Assembly (NCBI GenBank): GCA_006844605.1
Contig: SPJN01000003.1
Coordinates: forward strand, 1 to 64,000
Reading direction: 5' to 3'
Source of the DNA: Hyphomicrobiales bacterium
GTDB taxonomy: Bacteria; Pseudomonadota; Alphaproteobacteria; SPJN01
Length of the DNA stretch: 64,000 bases
The notes below the pieces were generated by a model. The model was not told the DNA's origin and searched no databases. It was given only the letters and a program-made list of their open reading frames with translations. A program made the position numbers and the translations under genes. This document shows positions 18,474 through 26,568 of the stretch, piece after piece (position 1 is the stretch's first letter; each line of letters begins with the position of its first letter).

Positions 18474-19349
18474 ATGACCGACAAAAAGACCATCGCATTT
18501 TTGGGCCTTGGGGTTATGGGCGCCCCCATGGCCGGACATCTAGCCACTGCCGGTCATGAGCTGCGGGTGTTTAACCGCTCGCTTAACAAAACTGCAGCAT
18601 GGAACAAGCAATATGGCGGCAGCATGTGCATGACCCCGGCAGAGGCCGCCACGGGGGCCGATATGGTTGTTTCCTGCGTCGGTAATGATGATGATGTGCG
18701 TGACGTCTATCTGGGCGACAATGGTGCGCTTGGCGTCATGCGGGCGGGCACTGTGTTGATTGATCACACGACCGCATCAGCCGATGTTGCGCGGGAACTT
18801 GGCGATGCCGCCAAGGCAAAAAACATCGGTGCCCTTGATGCGCCCGTCTCTGGCGGGCAGGCAGGGGCAGAGAATGGCCAATTGACCATTATGGTGGGCG
18901 GTGACGCCGCCGCCTATGACACTGCAGAAACCATCATGCAAACCTATGCCAAGTCTGTGCGCCTGATGGGCCCGGCAGGTTCTGGTCAATTGACCAAGAT
19001 GGTCAACCAGATTTGCATTGGTGGTCTTATTCAGGGTCTGGCAGAGGCTGTGCACTTTTCGCAAAAAGCCGGACTTGATACAGATGCCGTTTTTGATGTG
19101 ATTTCAAAAGGCGCAGCGCAAAGCTGGCAAATGGAAAACCGTGCCGCAACCATGGCTGCGGGCGAGTTTGAGTTTGGCTTTGCGGTGGATTGGATGCGCA
19201 AGGATTTCGCGATCACATTGGACGAGGCACGCCGCAACGGGGCGCAATTGCCCGTTACGGCATTGGTTGATCAGTTCTATGCCGACATTCAAAAGATGGG
19301 CGGCAATCGTTGGGACACGTCCAGCCTGATTAAACGCCTGACTGATTAA
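18474..19349 (+). CDS. NAD(P)-dependent beta-hydroxyacid dehydrogenase (3-hydroxyisobutyrate dehydrogenase family)
   Basis: A 291-residue cytoplasmic enzyme with the Rossmann motif IAFLGLGVMGAPMA (residues 7-20), the substrate-binding DAPVSGGQAGAENG near residue 125 and the catalytic Lys175 in GQLTKMVNQ. Relatives oxidise 3-hydroxyisobutyrate, tartronate semialdehyde or similar acids. A second paralogue in the window (48098-48982) sits with valine-degradation genes, so this one probably has another substrate. It ends the racemase-phosphatase-dehydrogenase run and abuts the convergent bacterioferritin gene with no spacer. Confidence 0.88.
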   Translation: MTDKKTIAFLGLGVMGAPMAGHLATAGHELRVFNRSLNKTAAWNKQYGGSMCMTPAEAATGADMVVSCVGNDDDVRDVYLGDNGALGVMRAGTVLIDHTTASADVARELGDAAKAKNIGALDAPVSGGQAGAENGQLTIMVGGDAAAYDTAETIMQTYAKSVRLMGPAGSGQLTKMVNQICIGGLIQGLAEAVHFSQKAGLDTDAVFDVISKGAAQSWQMENRAATMAAGEFEFGFAVDWMRKDFAITLDEARRNGAQLPVTALVDQFYADIQKMGGNRWDTSSLIKRLTD

Positions 19350-19829
19350 TCAGCCAGCCACACCACCCATTGCTGTTTGCAGATAATTTTGCAGACCGAC
19401 ATTCTCAATCAGACCCAGCTGGGTTTCCAGATAGTCGATATGTTCTTCTGTATCGTCTAGAATTTCACGCAGAAGATTACGGCTGACAAAATCCTGCTTG
19501 TCTTCGCACAGGGCAATGCCTGCGATCAGGTCGCCACGGCCCTTGATTTCAAGGTCAAGATCACCTTGCAGGCATTCTGGTACATTTTCCCCAACGGCCA
19601 GCTTGTGCAGATTTTGCAGATTGGGCAGCCCCTCAATCATCAAGATGCGCTTGATCAACATATCAGCGTGGCCCATCTCTTCGATTGATTCGTCATATTC
19701 GTGCTTGCCCAGGGCTTCAAAACCCCAGTCTTCATACATGCGCGCATGCAGAAAATATTGGTTCACGGCGGTCAGTTCGTTGGTCAGCACATTGTTCAGT
19801 GCTACGATGACGTCTTTATCACCCTTCAT
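19350..19829 (-). CDS. bfr: Bacterioferritin
   Basis: Bacterioferritin forms a 24-subunit, heme-containing iron-storage shell. The 159 residues match closely, with the heme ligand Met52 and ferroxidase residues Glu18, Glu51, His54, Glu94 and His130 in place. The remaining ferroxidase position, 127, is Thr in DDTEEH where E. coli has Glu; Glu128 and Glu129 follow it. The start is ATG 19829. It lies downstream of bfd on the same strand, 113 bases apart, and probably shares regulation. A 7-bp dyad ACTCGCA-GT-TGCGAGT at 19912-19927 lies 83 bases upstream. Confidence 0.95.
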   Translation of the reverse strand: MKGDKDVIVALNNVLTNELTAVNQYFLHARMYEDWGFEALGKHEYDESIEEMGHADMLIKRILMIEGLPNLQNLHKLAVGENVPECLQGDLDLEIKGRGDLIAGIALCEDKQDFVSRNLLREILDDTEEHIDYLETQLGLIENVGLQNYLQTAMGGVAG

Positions 19830-19942
19830 GGCATTCGCTCCTTGTACAGCATTGCCGTAATCCTATCGCCAGACAGGAAAAAGTCAATAAAATCAATTGT
19901 ATATGAAAGTCACTCGCAGTTGCGAGTAGGGCGACCAGATGC

Positions 19943-20119
19943 TTAGGACGCGGCCCGCGCATCCTGCTGGGCTATCAGTTGCGCCATCTCGGGCACACAT
20001 TTGCAGCATTGCGGCTTACAACCATTGATCCGGTAAACATCAAGCGCAGAGCGGGCACCAGCCCGTTTGGCCTCAGCCACTGCTTTCTGATTAATGCCGT
20101 TGCAATTGCAAATATACAT
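19943..20119 (-). CDS. bfd: Bacterioferritin-associated ferredoxin
   Basis: Bfd is a small [2Fe-2S] protein that reduces and releases iron stored in bacterioferritin. The 58 residues have cluster cysteines at 4, 6, 38 and 41, exactly the positions in E. coli Bfd, with the MYICNCNGI N-terminus. I start at ATG 20119, which has AGAGAGG upstream; the frame extends further but without family similarity. It precedes bfr on the same strand. A Fur-like palindrome overlaps its probable promoter, fitting induction under low iron. Confidence 0.93.
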   Translation of the reverse strand: MYICNCNGINQKAVAEAKRAGARSALDVYRINGCKPQCCKCVPEMAQLIAQQDARAAS

Positions 20120-20145
20120 ATCGTGCCTCTCTCTAAGGTGACAAA

Positions 20146-20174
20146 GATATAATGCTTCTGCGAATGATTTGCAA
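20146..20174 (-). promoter_or_regulatory. Probable bfd promoter with overlapping Fur-like operator
   Basis: Read on the minus strand, TTGCAA (20174-20169), a 17-base spacer and TATATC (20151-20146) form a sigma-70-like promoter about 27 bases upstream of bfd. The 15-bp dyad TGCGAATGATTTGCA (plus strand 20159-20173, one mismatch) covers the -35 and spacer. It resembles, from memory, the TGCRAAT-n-ATTYGCA sites reported for Fur/Mur proteins of alphaproteobacteria. This would be an iron-dependent repressor site. Confidence 0.5.
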
Positions 20175-20333
20175 CAGTTTTGCGAGCGATTATTAACTAA
20201 TGACTGCGACAGATGCGCCGAACATGCTGTTAGGGATGAAGCTGAAGGTGAGGGGGTCACCCCGAAATTCGGTCATAAAACAGCTGCCAAAGTGGACGGA
20301 TGGACGCGGCTAAAAAAACACGCCCGTTCACTC

Positions 20334-20361
20334 TTGCACGGATCGGAAAATCAAGTAATGT
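20334..20361 (+). promoter_or_regulatory. Candidate promoter of tRNA-Ser
   Basis: TTGCAC (20334-20339) and TAATGT (20356-20361) are separated by 16 bases, about 52 bases before the mature tRNA. The match to sigma-70 boxes is fair. Nothing else is recognised between the bfd operator and this site. Confidence 0.35.
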
Positions 20362-20413
20362 GCCGCCCGCACAACTGATGCGACTCATGTTCAGGTTTCG
20401 ACCCGAACATTAA

Positions 20414-20506
<93 letters not shown>

Positions 20507-20510
20507 CCCC

Positions 20511-21440
20511 TTAAACGTCAAACTTCACACCAACCAAATCTTCAGACAGGGTCCACAGCTTGGCCCATGTGTCTTCGTCCTGTGCGATTTTGGTGGAGCC
20601 GACTTTGACCGGATAGCCCGCGCGCTCCATAAACCCGTGGGGGCCATAATAATCACCACTTGTCACAGCAGGATCGGTCGCGGCGCGTAATGAGGGCAGG
20701 GCACCCATGGTCTGGCTTTGACCCAAAAGGGAGTTGCCAAGTTCAAAAAACCATTCGCCAAATTTGGAATTTTCAACTTTTGATGCGGCGCTTTGCAAAT
20801 TGGTTGAGGCATATCCAGGGTGCGCAGCGGCACTGATAACTTTGCTATTCTTGGCAGTCAGGCGCTTCGCCAGTTCTTTTGAGAACATCAAATTGGCCAG
20901 CTTTGCCTGACCATAGGCGCTCCACCGGGAGTAGGAACGTGATTGCCAATTCAAATCATCAAGACTGATTTTGCCGATCCTGTGCGCTTGCGAGGCAACG
21001 GCGACTACGCGGCCTGCCTCTGCCTTTTCAACCAGGGGGAACAGCCGGGCGGCAACTGCGAAATGACCAAGATGATTGGTGCCCACCTGCATCTCAAAAC
21101 CCTGTGCGGTGCGCATTTCCGGCATCGCCATAACGCCCGCATTGTTGAACAGCACGTCAATCGGTTTATCTTGCGTCAGCATTTCATCGGCAAAGGCGGT
21201 GATACTGTCCTGATCGGACAGGTCAAGCTTGCGGACCTCAAGCGGGGCGTTGGGAACCGTATCACGGATGGCAGATGCCGCCTGGGCTGCCTTTTCCTCA
21301 TTCCGGCAGGCCATGACGACCGTTGCGCCCTTTGCGGCCATCGCCTTTGTCGTTTCAAAGCCAAGGCCGCTATTGGCCCCGGTTACCACCACATATTTCC
21401 CGGTTTGGTCAGGAATGTCGTCAAATGCCCATTTTGCCAT
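20511..21440 (-). CDS. Short-chain dehydrogenase/reductase, retinol-dehydrogenase-like
   Basis: A 309-residue SDR with the cofactor motif VVTGANSGLGFE near residue 16, NNAGVM, and the active-site region SQAHRIG followed by SAYGQAKLANLMFSKELA, with Tyr and Lys in YxxxK spacing. Bacterial relatives act as broad-range NADP-dependent carbonyl or alcohol oxidoreductases. I start at ATG 21440 because GGGG lies 7 bases upstream and family proteins begin close to the W-x-x-DIPDQ-GK block; ATG 21452 is the alternative. It converges on the tRNA and diverges from mltB. Confidence 0.85.
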   Translation of the reverse strand: MAKWAFDDIPDQTGKYVVVTGANSGLGFETTKAMAAKGATVVMACRNEEKAAQAASAIRDTVPNAPLEVRKLDLSDQDSITAFADEMLTQDKPIDVLFNNAGVMAMPEMRTAQGFEMQVGTNHLGHFAVAARLFPLVEKAEAGRVVAVASQAHRIGKISLDDLNWQSRSYSRWSAYGQAKLANLMFSKELAKRLTAKNSKVISAAAHPGYASTNLQSAASKVENSKFGEWFFELGNSLLGQSQTMGALPSLRAATDPAVTSGDYYGPHGFMERAGYPVKVGSTKIAQDEDTWAKLWTLSEDLVGVKFDV

Positions 21441-21573
21441 GTTCAGCCCCATTAATTAATCTGCGCAACGGTTGAATAGATGCCCGATTATCGCCACTCT
21501 TGCCTGTGACTATCTGCGCTGACCCCAATGATTCGGGGCCACTCTGTTCGGTTATATGGGAGCGAATTGTAAA

Positions 21574-22635
21574 ATGACCAGACTTTTGGCGTTTTTTCTG
21601 GCGATTATGGTGTTTGCTCCGTTTAGCCCAGCACAGGCACAAACCGATGACGAGGGCATAGATGACGCTGGTTTTTACCGTTTCCTAAACGACGTGCGGG
21701 TAGAGGCGATTAAAAAGGGTATCCGGCCCGAAACGGTTGATCTGGCGTTTCAGGACGCCAAGCCTATCCGCAAGGTGGTGCGCCATGACCGGTCACAATC
21801 AGAATTCAAACTGACATTCGACATTTACCGTAATCGCGTGATCAGCCCGACCAATATTCGTGTCGGCAAGGCCAAGGCGCGCGAGTATGACGACCTGTTG
21901 ACCCAAATTGAAAATCGTTACGGTGTGCAACGGCGCTTCATCCTTGCCATATGGGGCATGGAAACGCGCTATGGCGCGATAACGGGCGATATTCCACTGG
22001 TGCCCGCGATTGCCACACTGGCCTATGACAAGCGTCGCTCCGCGTTCTTTAAGGAACAATTGATGGCCACCCTGAAGATGCTGGATCGTGGTTATATCGA
22101 TATAGACAGCATGAAGGGGTCATGGGCAGGGGCCATGGGCCAACCGCAGTTCATCCCAACCAGCTATCTGGCCTATGCCGCTGATTTTGATGGTGATGGC
22201 AAACGGGATATCTGGCGCAATGAAGGTGACGTCTTTGCCTCTATCGCCAACTATCTGGCCAAGCATGGCTGGGACAACAAAACCACATGGGGCCGTCAGG
22301 TGCGTTTGCCCAAGGGCTTCTCGCGGACAGACTTTGCAGCGATTGCCCGCACATCCGGCAGTGGGTGCCGCGCCATGCGTGCCAATATCACCGAAGCAAA
22401 AAGCCTTGCCCAATGGCAGGCGATGGGTGTTCGCAATCTTGATGGCAGCGCGCTGCCCACAGGCCGCACAGATTTGACCGCTTGGCTGGTGCTACCTGAT
22501 GGCAGTGACAGCCTGTCTGCGTCTAATCCAACGGCTTTCCTTGCCTATGGTAATTACAAGGCCATTCTTGGCTATAATTGTGCGCATCTTTATGCCGCCA
22601 CGGTAGGGTTGTTGGCTGATGCCATTGCAGAATAA
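21574..22635 (+). CDS. mltB: Lytic murein transglycosylase, MltB family
   Basis: A 353-residue periplasmic peptidoglycan lytic enzyme. It has an N-terminal signal peptide (hydrophobic stretch ending AQAQ), then the MltB domain with the catalytic Glu in LAIWGMETRYG and the SWAGAMGQPQFIPTSYLAYAADFDGDGKRDIW block (read in pieces). The C-terminal extension ends before a peptidoglycan-binding repeat would be expected. I prefer ATG 21574 over ATG 21556 because GGAG lies between them and the signal peptide begins there. It starts a plus-strand run of cell-wall genes; its 3' end overlaps rlpA by 17 bases. Confidence 0.92.
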   Translation: MTRLLAFFLAIMVFAPFSPAQAQTDDEGIDDAGFYRFLNDVRVEAIKKGIRPETVDLAFQDAKPIRKVVRHDRSQSEFKLTFDIYRNRVISPTNIRVGKAKAREYDDLLTQIENRYGVQRRFILAIWGMETRYGAITGDIPLVPAIATLAYDKRRSAFFKEQLMATLKMLDRGYIDIDSMKGSWAGAMGQPQFIPTSYLAYAADFDGDGKRDIWRNEGDVFASIANYLAKHGWDNKTTWGRQVRLPKGFSRTDFAAIARTSGSGCRAMRANITEAKSLAQWQAMGVRNLDGSALPTGRTDLTAWLVLPDGSDSLSASNPTAFLAYGNYKAILGYNCAHLYAATVGLLADAIAE

Positions 22636-23611
22636 ATTGCTGATACGACTAAGCATACTGATTCTTGGTGTGGGGCTTCTAAGCGCCTGTACCGAGGCAC
22701 GGCTGGCGGTCTATGGCGCCAAGCAAATTATGGGCCCCGAAAGTGGCGGCGACGAAACCCCGTACAAAGTTGGTAGCCCCTATCAAATGGCAGGGGTTTG
22801 GTATTATCCCAAAGAAGACCCTGATTACGATCAGGTCGGCACAGCGTCTTGGTATGGGCCAAAATTCCACGGCTCCCTCACGGCCAATGGTGAAACCTAT
22901 GACATGGATGGCATGACCGCCGCCCATCCAACCTTGCCAATGCCAAGCTGGGTGCGCGTGACCAATCTTGAAAATGGCCGCTCAACCATTCTGCGCATTA
23001 ATGACCGTGGCCCGTTCAAGAAAAACCGTTTGATTGATTTAAGCCGTGCGGCAGCTCGTGAACTGAACATCATGCGGAAGGGCACAGCCCATGTCCGCGT
23101 GACAATGATCAGGACAGGCGGTCCCAACGGCCAGATAGTGCGTCCCCAATGGATGGAAAGCGCGGCAGGTCATGCCCAAATGCCTGACCCGCAACAGGCC
23201 CTGATTGAGGATAGGCCGCGCGCGGCCCCAACCGTAAATGTCGCGATTATGCCGGTGGAACCGACAATGACGTCTCATCCAGATGTCACGGGACAAGCGG
23301 CGGCAACGGATTACTACATTCAGATCGGTGCCTTCACTTCGTTCGACAGCGCCCAAACTTTACGTACCCGGATGACCCAGATGTTTGGTGCCGCTGCTGT
23401 GAACACCGCCATGCAACTGGGCCGCACCTTGCACAAGGTTTGGGTCGGTCCCTACAAGTCCCCGACCGAGGCTGGGACGGCCCTTGCCTCCCTAAGGGAC
23501 ACGGGCTATGCAGGGGCACATATCGTGCAGCCCAAAACGGCCCCAACAAACGGCGCACCGACCGCTGCACCGCACCCCGATTCATCGGCCAGTCTTGAGG
23601 CCACACCATGA
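22619..23611 (+). CDS. rlpA: Septal ring lytic transglycosylase RlpA family lipoprotein
   Basis: RlpA is an outer-membrane lipoprotein that cleaves naked glycan strands at the division septum. The 330 residues show a lipobox LLSAC with Cys24, a double-psi barrel domain near residues 80-165 (GTASWYGPKFHG, TANGE, RINDRGPF, IDLSRAAARELN), a variable linker, and a C-terminal SPOR domain from about residue 235 (YYIQIGAFTSFDSAQTLR). The SPOR domain would bind denuded peptidoglycan. ATG 22619 lies inside the mltB end, and its stop overlaps dacC as ATGA, so translation is coupled. Confidence 0.93.
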   Translation: MPLQNKLLIRLSILILGVGLLSACTEARLAVYGAKQIMGPESGGDETPYKVGSPYQMAGVWYYPKEDPDYDQVGTASWYGPKFHGSLTANGETYDMDGMTAAHPTLPMPSWVRVTNLENGRSTILRINDRGPFKKNRLIDLSRAAARELNIMRKGTAHVRVTMIRTGGPNGQIVRPQWMESAAGHAQMPDPQQALIEDRPRAAPTVNVAIMPVEPTMTSHPDVTGQAAATDYYIQIGAFTSFDSAQTLRTRMTQMFGAAAVNTAMQLGRTLHKVWVGPYKSPTEAGTALASLRDTGYAGAHIVQPKTAPTNGAPTAAPHPDSSASLEATP

Positions 23612-24783
23612 CCGTAACCACAAAGACAGTTCATCCCATTATGACGCTTAGAAATCTGCTTTCACTCGCCATCGCCCTTGTCCTAACGGCCTTTGTCGGT
23701 TTGCCCGCACAGGCGCTCGATACTGTTGCGAAACAGGCCATCATTCTTGATGGCGAAACCGGGACAGTTCTGTACGAAAAAAATGCCGATGTGCCTGCGC
23801 CACCCAGTTCTATGAGCAAGCTGATGACGGTGTTGGTGGTCATGGATCGGTTGGCAGAAGGGTCATTGTCACTGGATGACAAATTCCTTGTCTCAGAAAA
23901 GGCATGGAAGATGGGCGGCTCAAAAATGTTCGTCATGGTCAATAAACGTATCAGCGTTGAAGACCTGTTACGCGGTATTATCGTGCAGTCCGGCAATGAT
24001 GCTTGTATTGTCGTTGCTGAGGGCATCGCCGGGACCGAGGCTGAGTTTGCACATTTATTGAATGAGCGGGCCAAGGAAATCGGCCTGACAAACTCACATT
24101 TCGTCAATGCCACAGGCTGGCCGCATGAGGGGCAATATATGTCCGTTCGCGATCTGGCAACATTGGCGCAATATATTCACGACACCTATCCTGATTATTA
24201 TAAAATGTTCGGTGAAAAAGAATTCACCTGGGCAAAAATCAAACAGGGGAATCGCAACCCGCTTTTATATCGTGACATCGGTGCTGATGGTTTGAAAACC
24301 GGCCACACCGAAGCTGGCGGTTATGCCCTGACAGCGTCTGCCATACAGGGTGATCGACGCATCTTTATGGTGCTGAACGGCATGGGCTCCATGCGGGAAC
24401 GGTCCAGTGAAAGTCTGCGTTTAATGGGCTGGGCCTTCCGCAACTTTGACAACTACCACCTGTTTGATGCGAACGAAACCGTGGGTGAGGCTGATGTATG
24501 GTTGGGCACCGAGGAAACAGTTCCCGTAATCGTCCCCGAAACGCTGACACTTACAATGAAACGTCAGTCACGCCGCAATATGAAAGTCGCCATGTCCTAT
24601 ACTGCGCCAATTCCGGCCCCGATTGTCGAAGGACAGCAGGTTGGTGTGTTGCGCGTCACAGCGCCGGATATGGACCCACTGGAATATCCGCTGCTTGCCG
24701 GCAAGTCTGTCTATAAGCTTGGCGCTGTTGGCCGCTTGCAGGCTGCGGTGTCCTATCTTTTGTGGGGCGCCGGCGGCAGGTGA
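23608..24783 (+). CDS. dacC: D-alanyl-D-alanine carboxypeptidase (PBP5/6-type)
   Basis: This membrane-anchored penicillin-binding protein trims the terminal D-Ala from peptidoglycan stem peptides. The 391 residues include a signal peptide (hydrophobic stretch about 16-36), the catalytic Ser68-x-x-Lys71, Ser128-Gly129-Asn130, and the KTG triad in GLKTGHTEAGG. The C-terminal beta domain and final amphipathic stretch match the family. The start overlaps the rlpA stop by four bases (ATGA) and the end overlaps the tmk start (GTGA). The rlpA-dacC-tmk-holB order is common in alphaproteobacteria. Confidence 0.94.
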   Translation: MTVTTKTVHPIMTLRNLLSLAIALVLTAFVGLPAQALDTVAKQAIILDGETGTVLYEKNADVPAPPSSMSKLMTVLVVMDRLAEGSLSLDDKFLVSEKAWKMGGSKMFVMVNKRISVEDLLRGIIVQSGNDACIVVAEGIAGTEAEFAHLLNERAKEIGLTNSHFVNATGWPHEGQYMSVRDLATLAQYIHDTYPDYYKMFGEKEFTWAKIKQGNRNPLLYRDIGADGLKTGHTEAGGYALTASAIQGDRRIFMVLNGMGSMRERSSESLRLMGWAFRNFDNYHLFDANETVGEADVWLGTEETVPVIVPETLTLTMKRQSRRNMKVAMSYTAPIPAPIVEGQQVGVLRVTAPDMDPLEYPLLAGKSVYKLGAVGRLQAAVSYLLWGAGGR

Positions 24784-25436
24784 GTAGGAACACCACAAAA
24801 CAGCGCGGGCTGTTTATCAGCTTTGAAGGCGGCGAGGGGGCTGGCAAAACCACCCAGATTGACCGCCTGATGACGTGGGTTCATGCTCGTAACGACCCGG
24901 TTATCAAAACGCGTGAACCGGGCGGCACCCATGGTGCTGATGAAATTCGCAACCTGATCGTCACCGGCGATGGTGACCGCTGGACACCTGAAACTGAGCT
25001 TTTATTGTTGCTTGCTGCGCGGCGTGATCATGTGGCCCGGGTCATCGACCCGGCATTGGATGATGGCACGATGGTTCTGTGTGATCGCTATGTTGATTCC
25101 ACAATTGCCTATCAAGGCATTGCCCGTGATTTGGGCATCGACAAGGTGCGCACACTCGACGCCGCATGGGGCAGTGCAGGGACATTGCCTGACCTGACAT
25201 TCTTGCTGGACCTGCCCCCCGAAGAAGGCATTAGGCGCGCCCAACTGCGTGAAGGCGCTGATGGCGAAACCCGGTTTGAGGGTCTGGATTTGAGTTTTCA
25301 TCATGCATTGCGACAAGGTTTTCGCAACCTCGCGACGGAAGAGCCTGAGCGGATCAAAATTATAGATGCCTCCCGCCCGGTGGATGACATCGCCGCTGAG
25401 ATTATCAGCCTTACTGCACAAAAGCTGGCAGGCTAG
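24780..25436 (+). CDS. tmk: Thymidylate kinase
   Basis: Tmk phosphorylates dTMP to dTDP for DNA synthesis. The 218-residue protein has the P-loop FEGGEGAGKTTQ near residue 16, the DR motif in LCDRYVDSTIAYQG, the dTMP-binding TREPGG, and a LID stretch after LDLPPEEG. I start at GTG 24780, which overlaps the dacC stop as GTGA; the GTG at 24762 upstream would add six basic residues. holB begins three bases after its stop. Confidence 0.95.
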   Translation: MSRNTTKQRGLFISFEGGEGAGKTTQIDRLMTWVHARNDPVIKTREPGGTHGADEIRNLIVTGDGDRWTPETELLLLLAARRDHVARVIDPALDDGTMVLCDRYVDSTIAYQGIARDLGIDKVRTLDAAWGSAGTLPDLTFLLDLPPEEGIRRAQLREGADGETRFEGLDLSFHHALRQGFRNLATEEPERIKIIDASRPVDDIAAEIISLTAQKLAG

Positions 25437-25439
25437 ATC

Positions 25440-26522
25440 ATGGCAGTGCTTGATGTAGAGCCTGATCCCCAAAGTGATCAAATCGACGGCCTTCCGCACC
25501 CTCGCGAATGCAACCGTTTGGTCGGCCATCAATCGCAGATCGATATGTTCACCAAGGCTTTTGCTGAAAACCGCTTGCACCACGCATGGTTGCTGGGTGG
25601 CCCCAAGGGGGTCGGCAAGGCCAGCTTTGCCTATTTGGCAGCCCGTCATTTATTGGCCGGCGGCACGGCTGCGCCGGGGCTTGCCGTACCGCACGGTGAC
25701 GGCGTTGCCATGCGCATTCATGCCGGGTCCCACGGCAATATGCGTACTGTGCGACGCGCATGGGATCAGAAGACCAAGAAATTCAAAAAGGTCATCAGTG
25801 TCGATGATATTCGCGCGCTGACGCCCTTCTTCGGATCCACAGGGTCAGAGGCAGGGTATAGGATCGCCATCATTGATGCTGCGGATGATATGAACGTCAA
25901 TGCTGCCAACGCGCTGTTGAAATTGCTGGAAGAACCGCCAACACGCAGCTTGTTTTTTCTGGTTTCGCATGCACCGGGCCGGTTATTGCCGACCATTCGG
26001 TCCCGTTGCCGGAAGTTACCTTTCCCGCCATTGCAAGACACGGCGGTTGAAGACTTGGTACGCGCGCAGTTACCGGACACTGACAGCCAAACAGCATTTG
26101 CCGTGGCGCGCCTTGCTGAAGGGGCACCGGGTCGGGCAATGGCGCTGTTGCTGGCAGACGGGTTTGATCTTTATCGGGACCTGTTCGCGGCCATTCAGGC
26201 AAGCGCGGCCCAGCGGAACAAGTTTGCAGATCCGCTGGTGCGGGCAGGACAGGACGAGAAATTCGCCCTTTTCTGCGATTTGGTGACCGATTGGCTGGCC
26301 CGCGTGGCACGTATGGCAGCGCGCGGTGCCGCAATCGGTGAGATTGCCGTTATTCCCGAAGAACAGCATTTTATCGAAGATTTGCTGGCAAGACACGGCC
26401 CCATTGGCATTGATAAACTGCGCAACGCCTTTTTTGAGGATCGGGCACAAACGACGGGCCTGAACCTTGATAAGCGGCAGTTCGTCCTTCGGCAGCTTAC
26501 AGCCCTTGCCCAAGTGGGTTGA
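25440..26522 (+). CDS. holB: DNA polymerase III subunit delta'
   Basis: HolB is the delta' subunit of the clamp loader. The 360 residues carry the AAA+ fold: LVGHQSQIDMF, the Walker A-like GGPKGVGKASFAY, AADDMNVNAANALLKLLEEPP, and the sensor-1 SRC motif in TIRSRCRKLPF. The Walker A motif is GVGKAS, in keeping with a largely structural role. The zinc-binding cysteines found in E. coli are not evident, as in many alphaproteobacteria. It sits between tmk and metG in a tight plus-strand run. Confidence 0.94.
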   Translation: MAVLDVEPDPQSDQIDGLPHPRECNRLVGHQSQIDMFTKAFAENRLHHAWLLGGPKGVGKASFAYLAARHLLAGGTAAPGLAVPHGDGVAMRIHAGSHGNMRTVRRAWDQKTKKFKKVISVDDIRALTPFFGSTGSEAGYRIAIIDAADDMNVNAANALLKLLEEPPTRSLFFLVSHAPGRLLPTIRSRCRKLPFPPLQDTAVEDLVRAQLPDTDSQTAFAVARLAEGAPGRAMALLLADGFDLYRDLFAAIQASAAQRNKFADPLVRAGQDEKFALFCDLVTDWLARVARMAARGAAIGEIAVIPEEQHFIEDLLARHGPIGIDKLRNAFFEDRAQTTGLNLDKRQFVLRQLTALAQVG

Positions 26523-26568
26523 GGCCGATAAAAGCGGTATCTATACAGCCTCTTAAAGCGGACAGATT

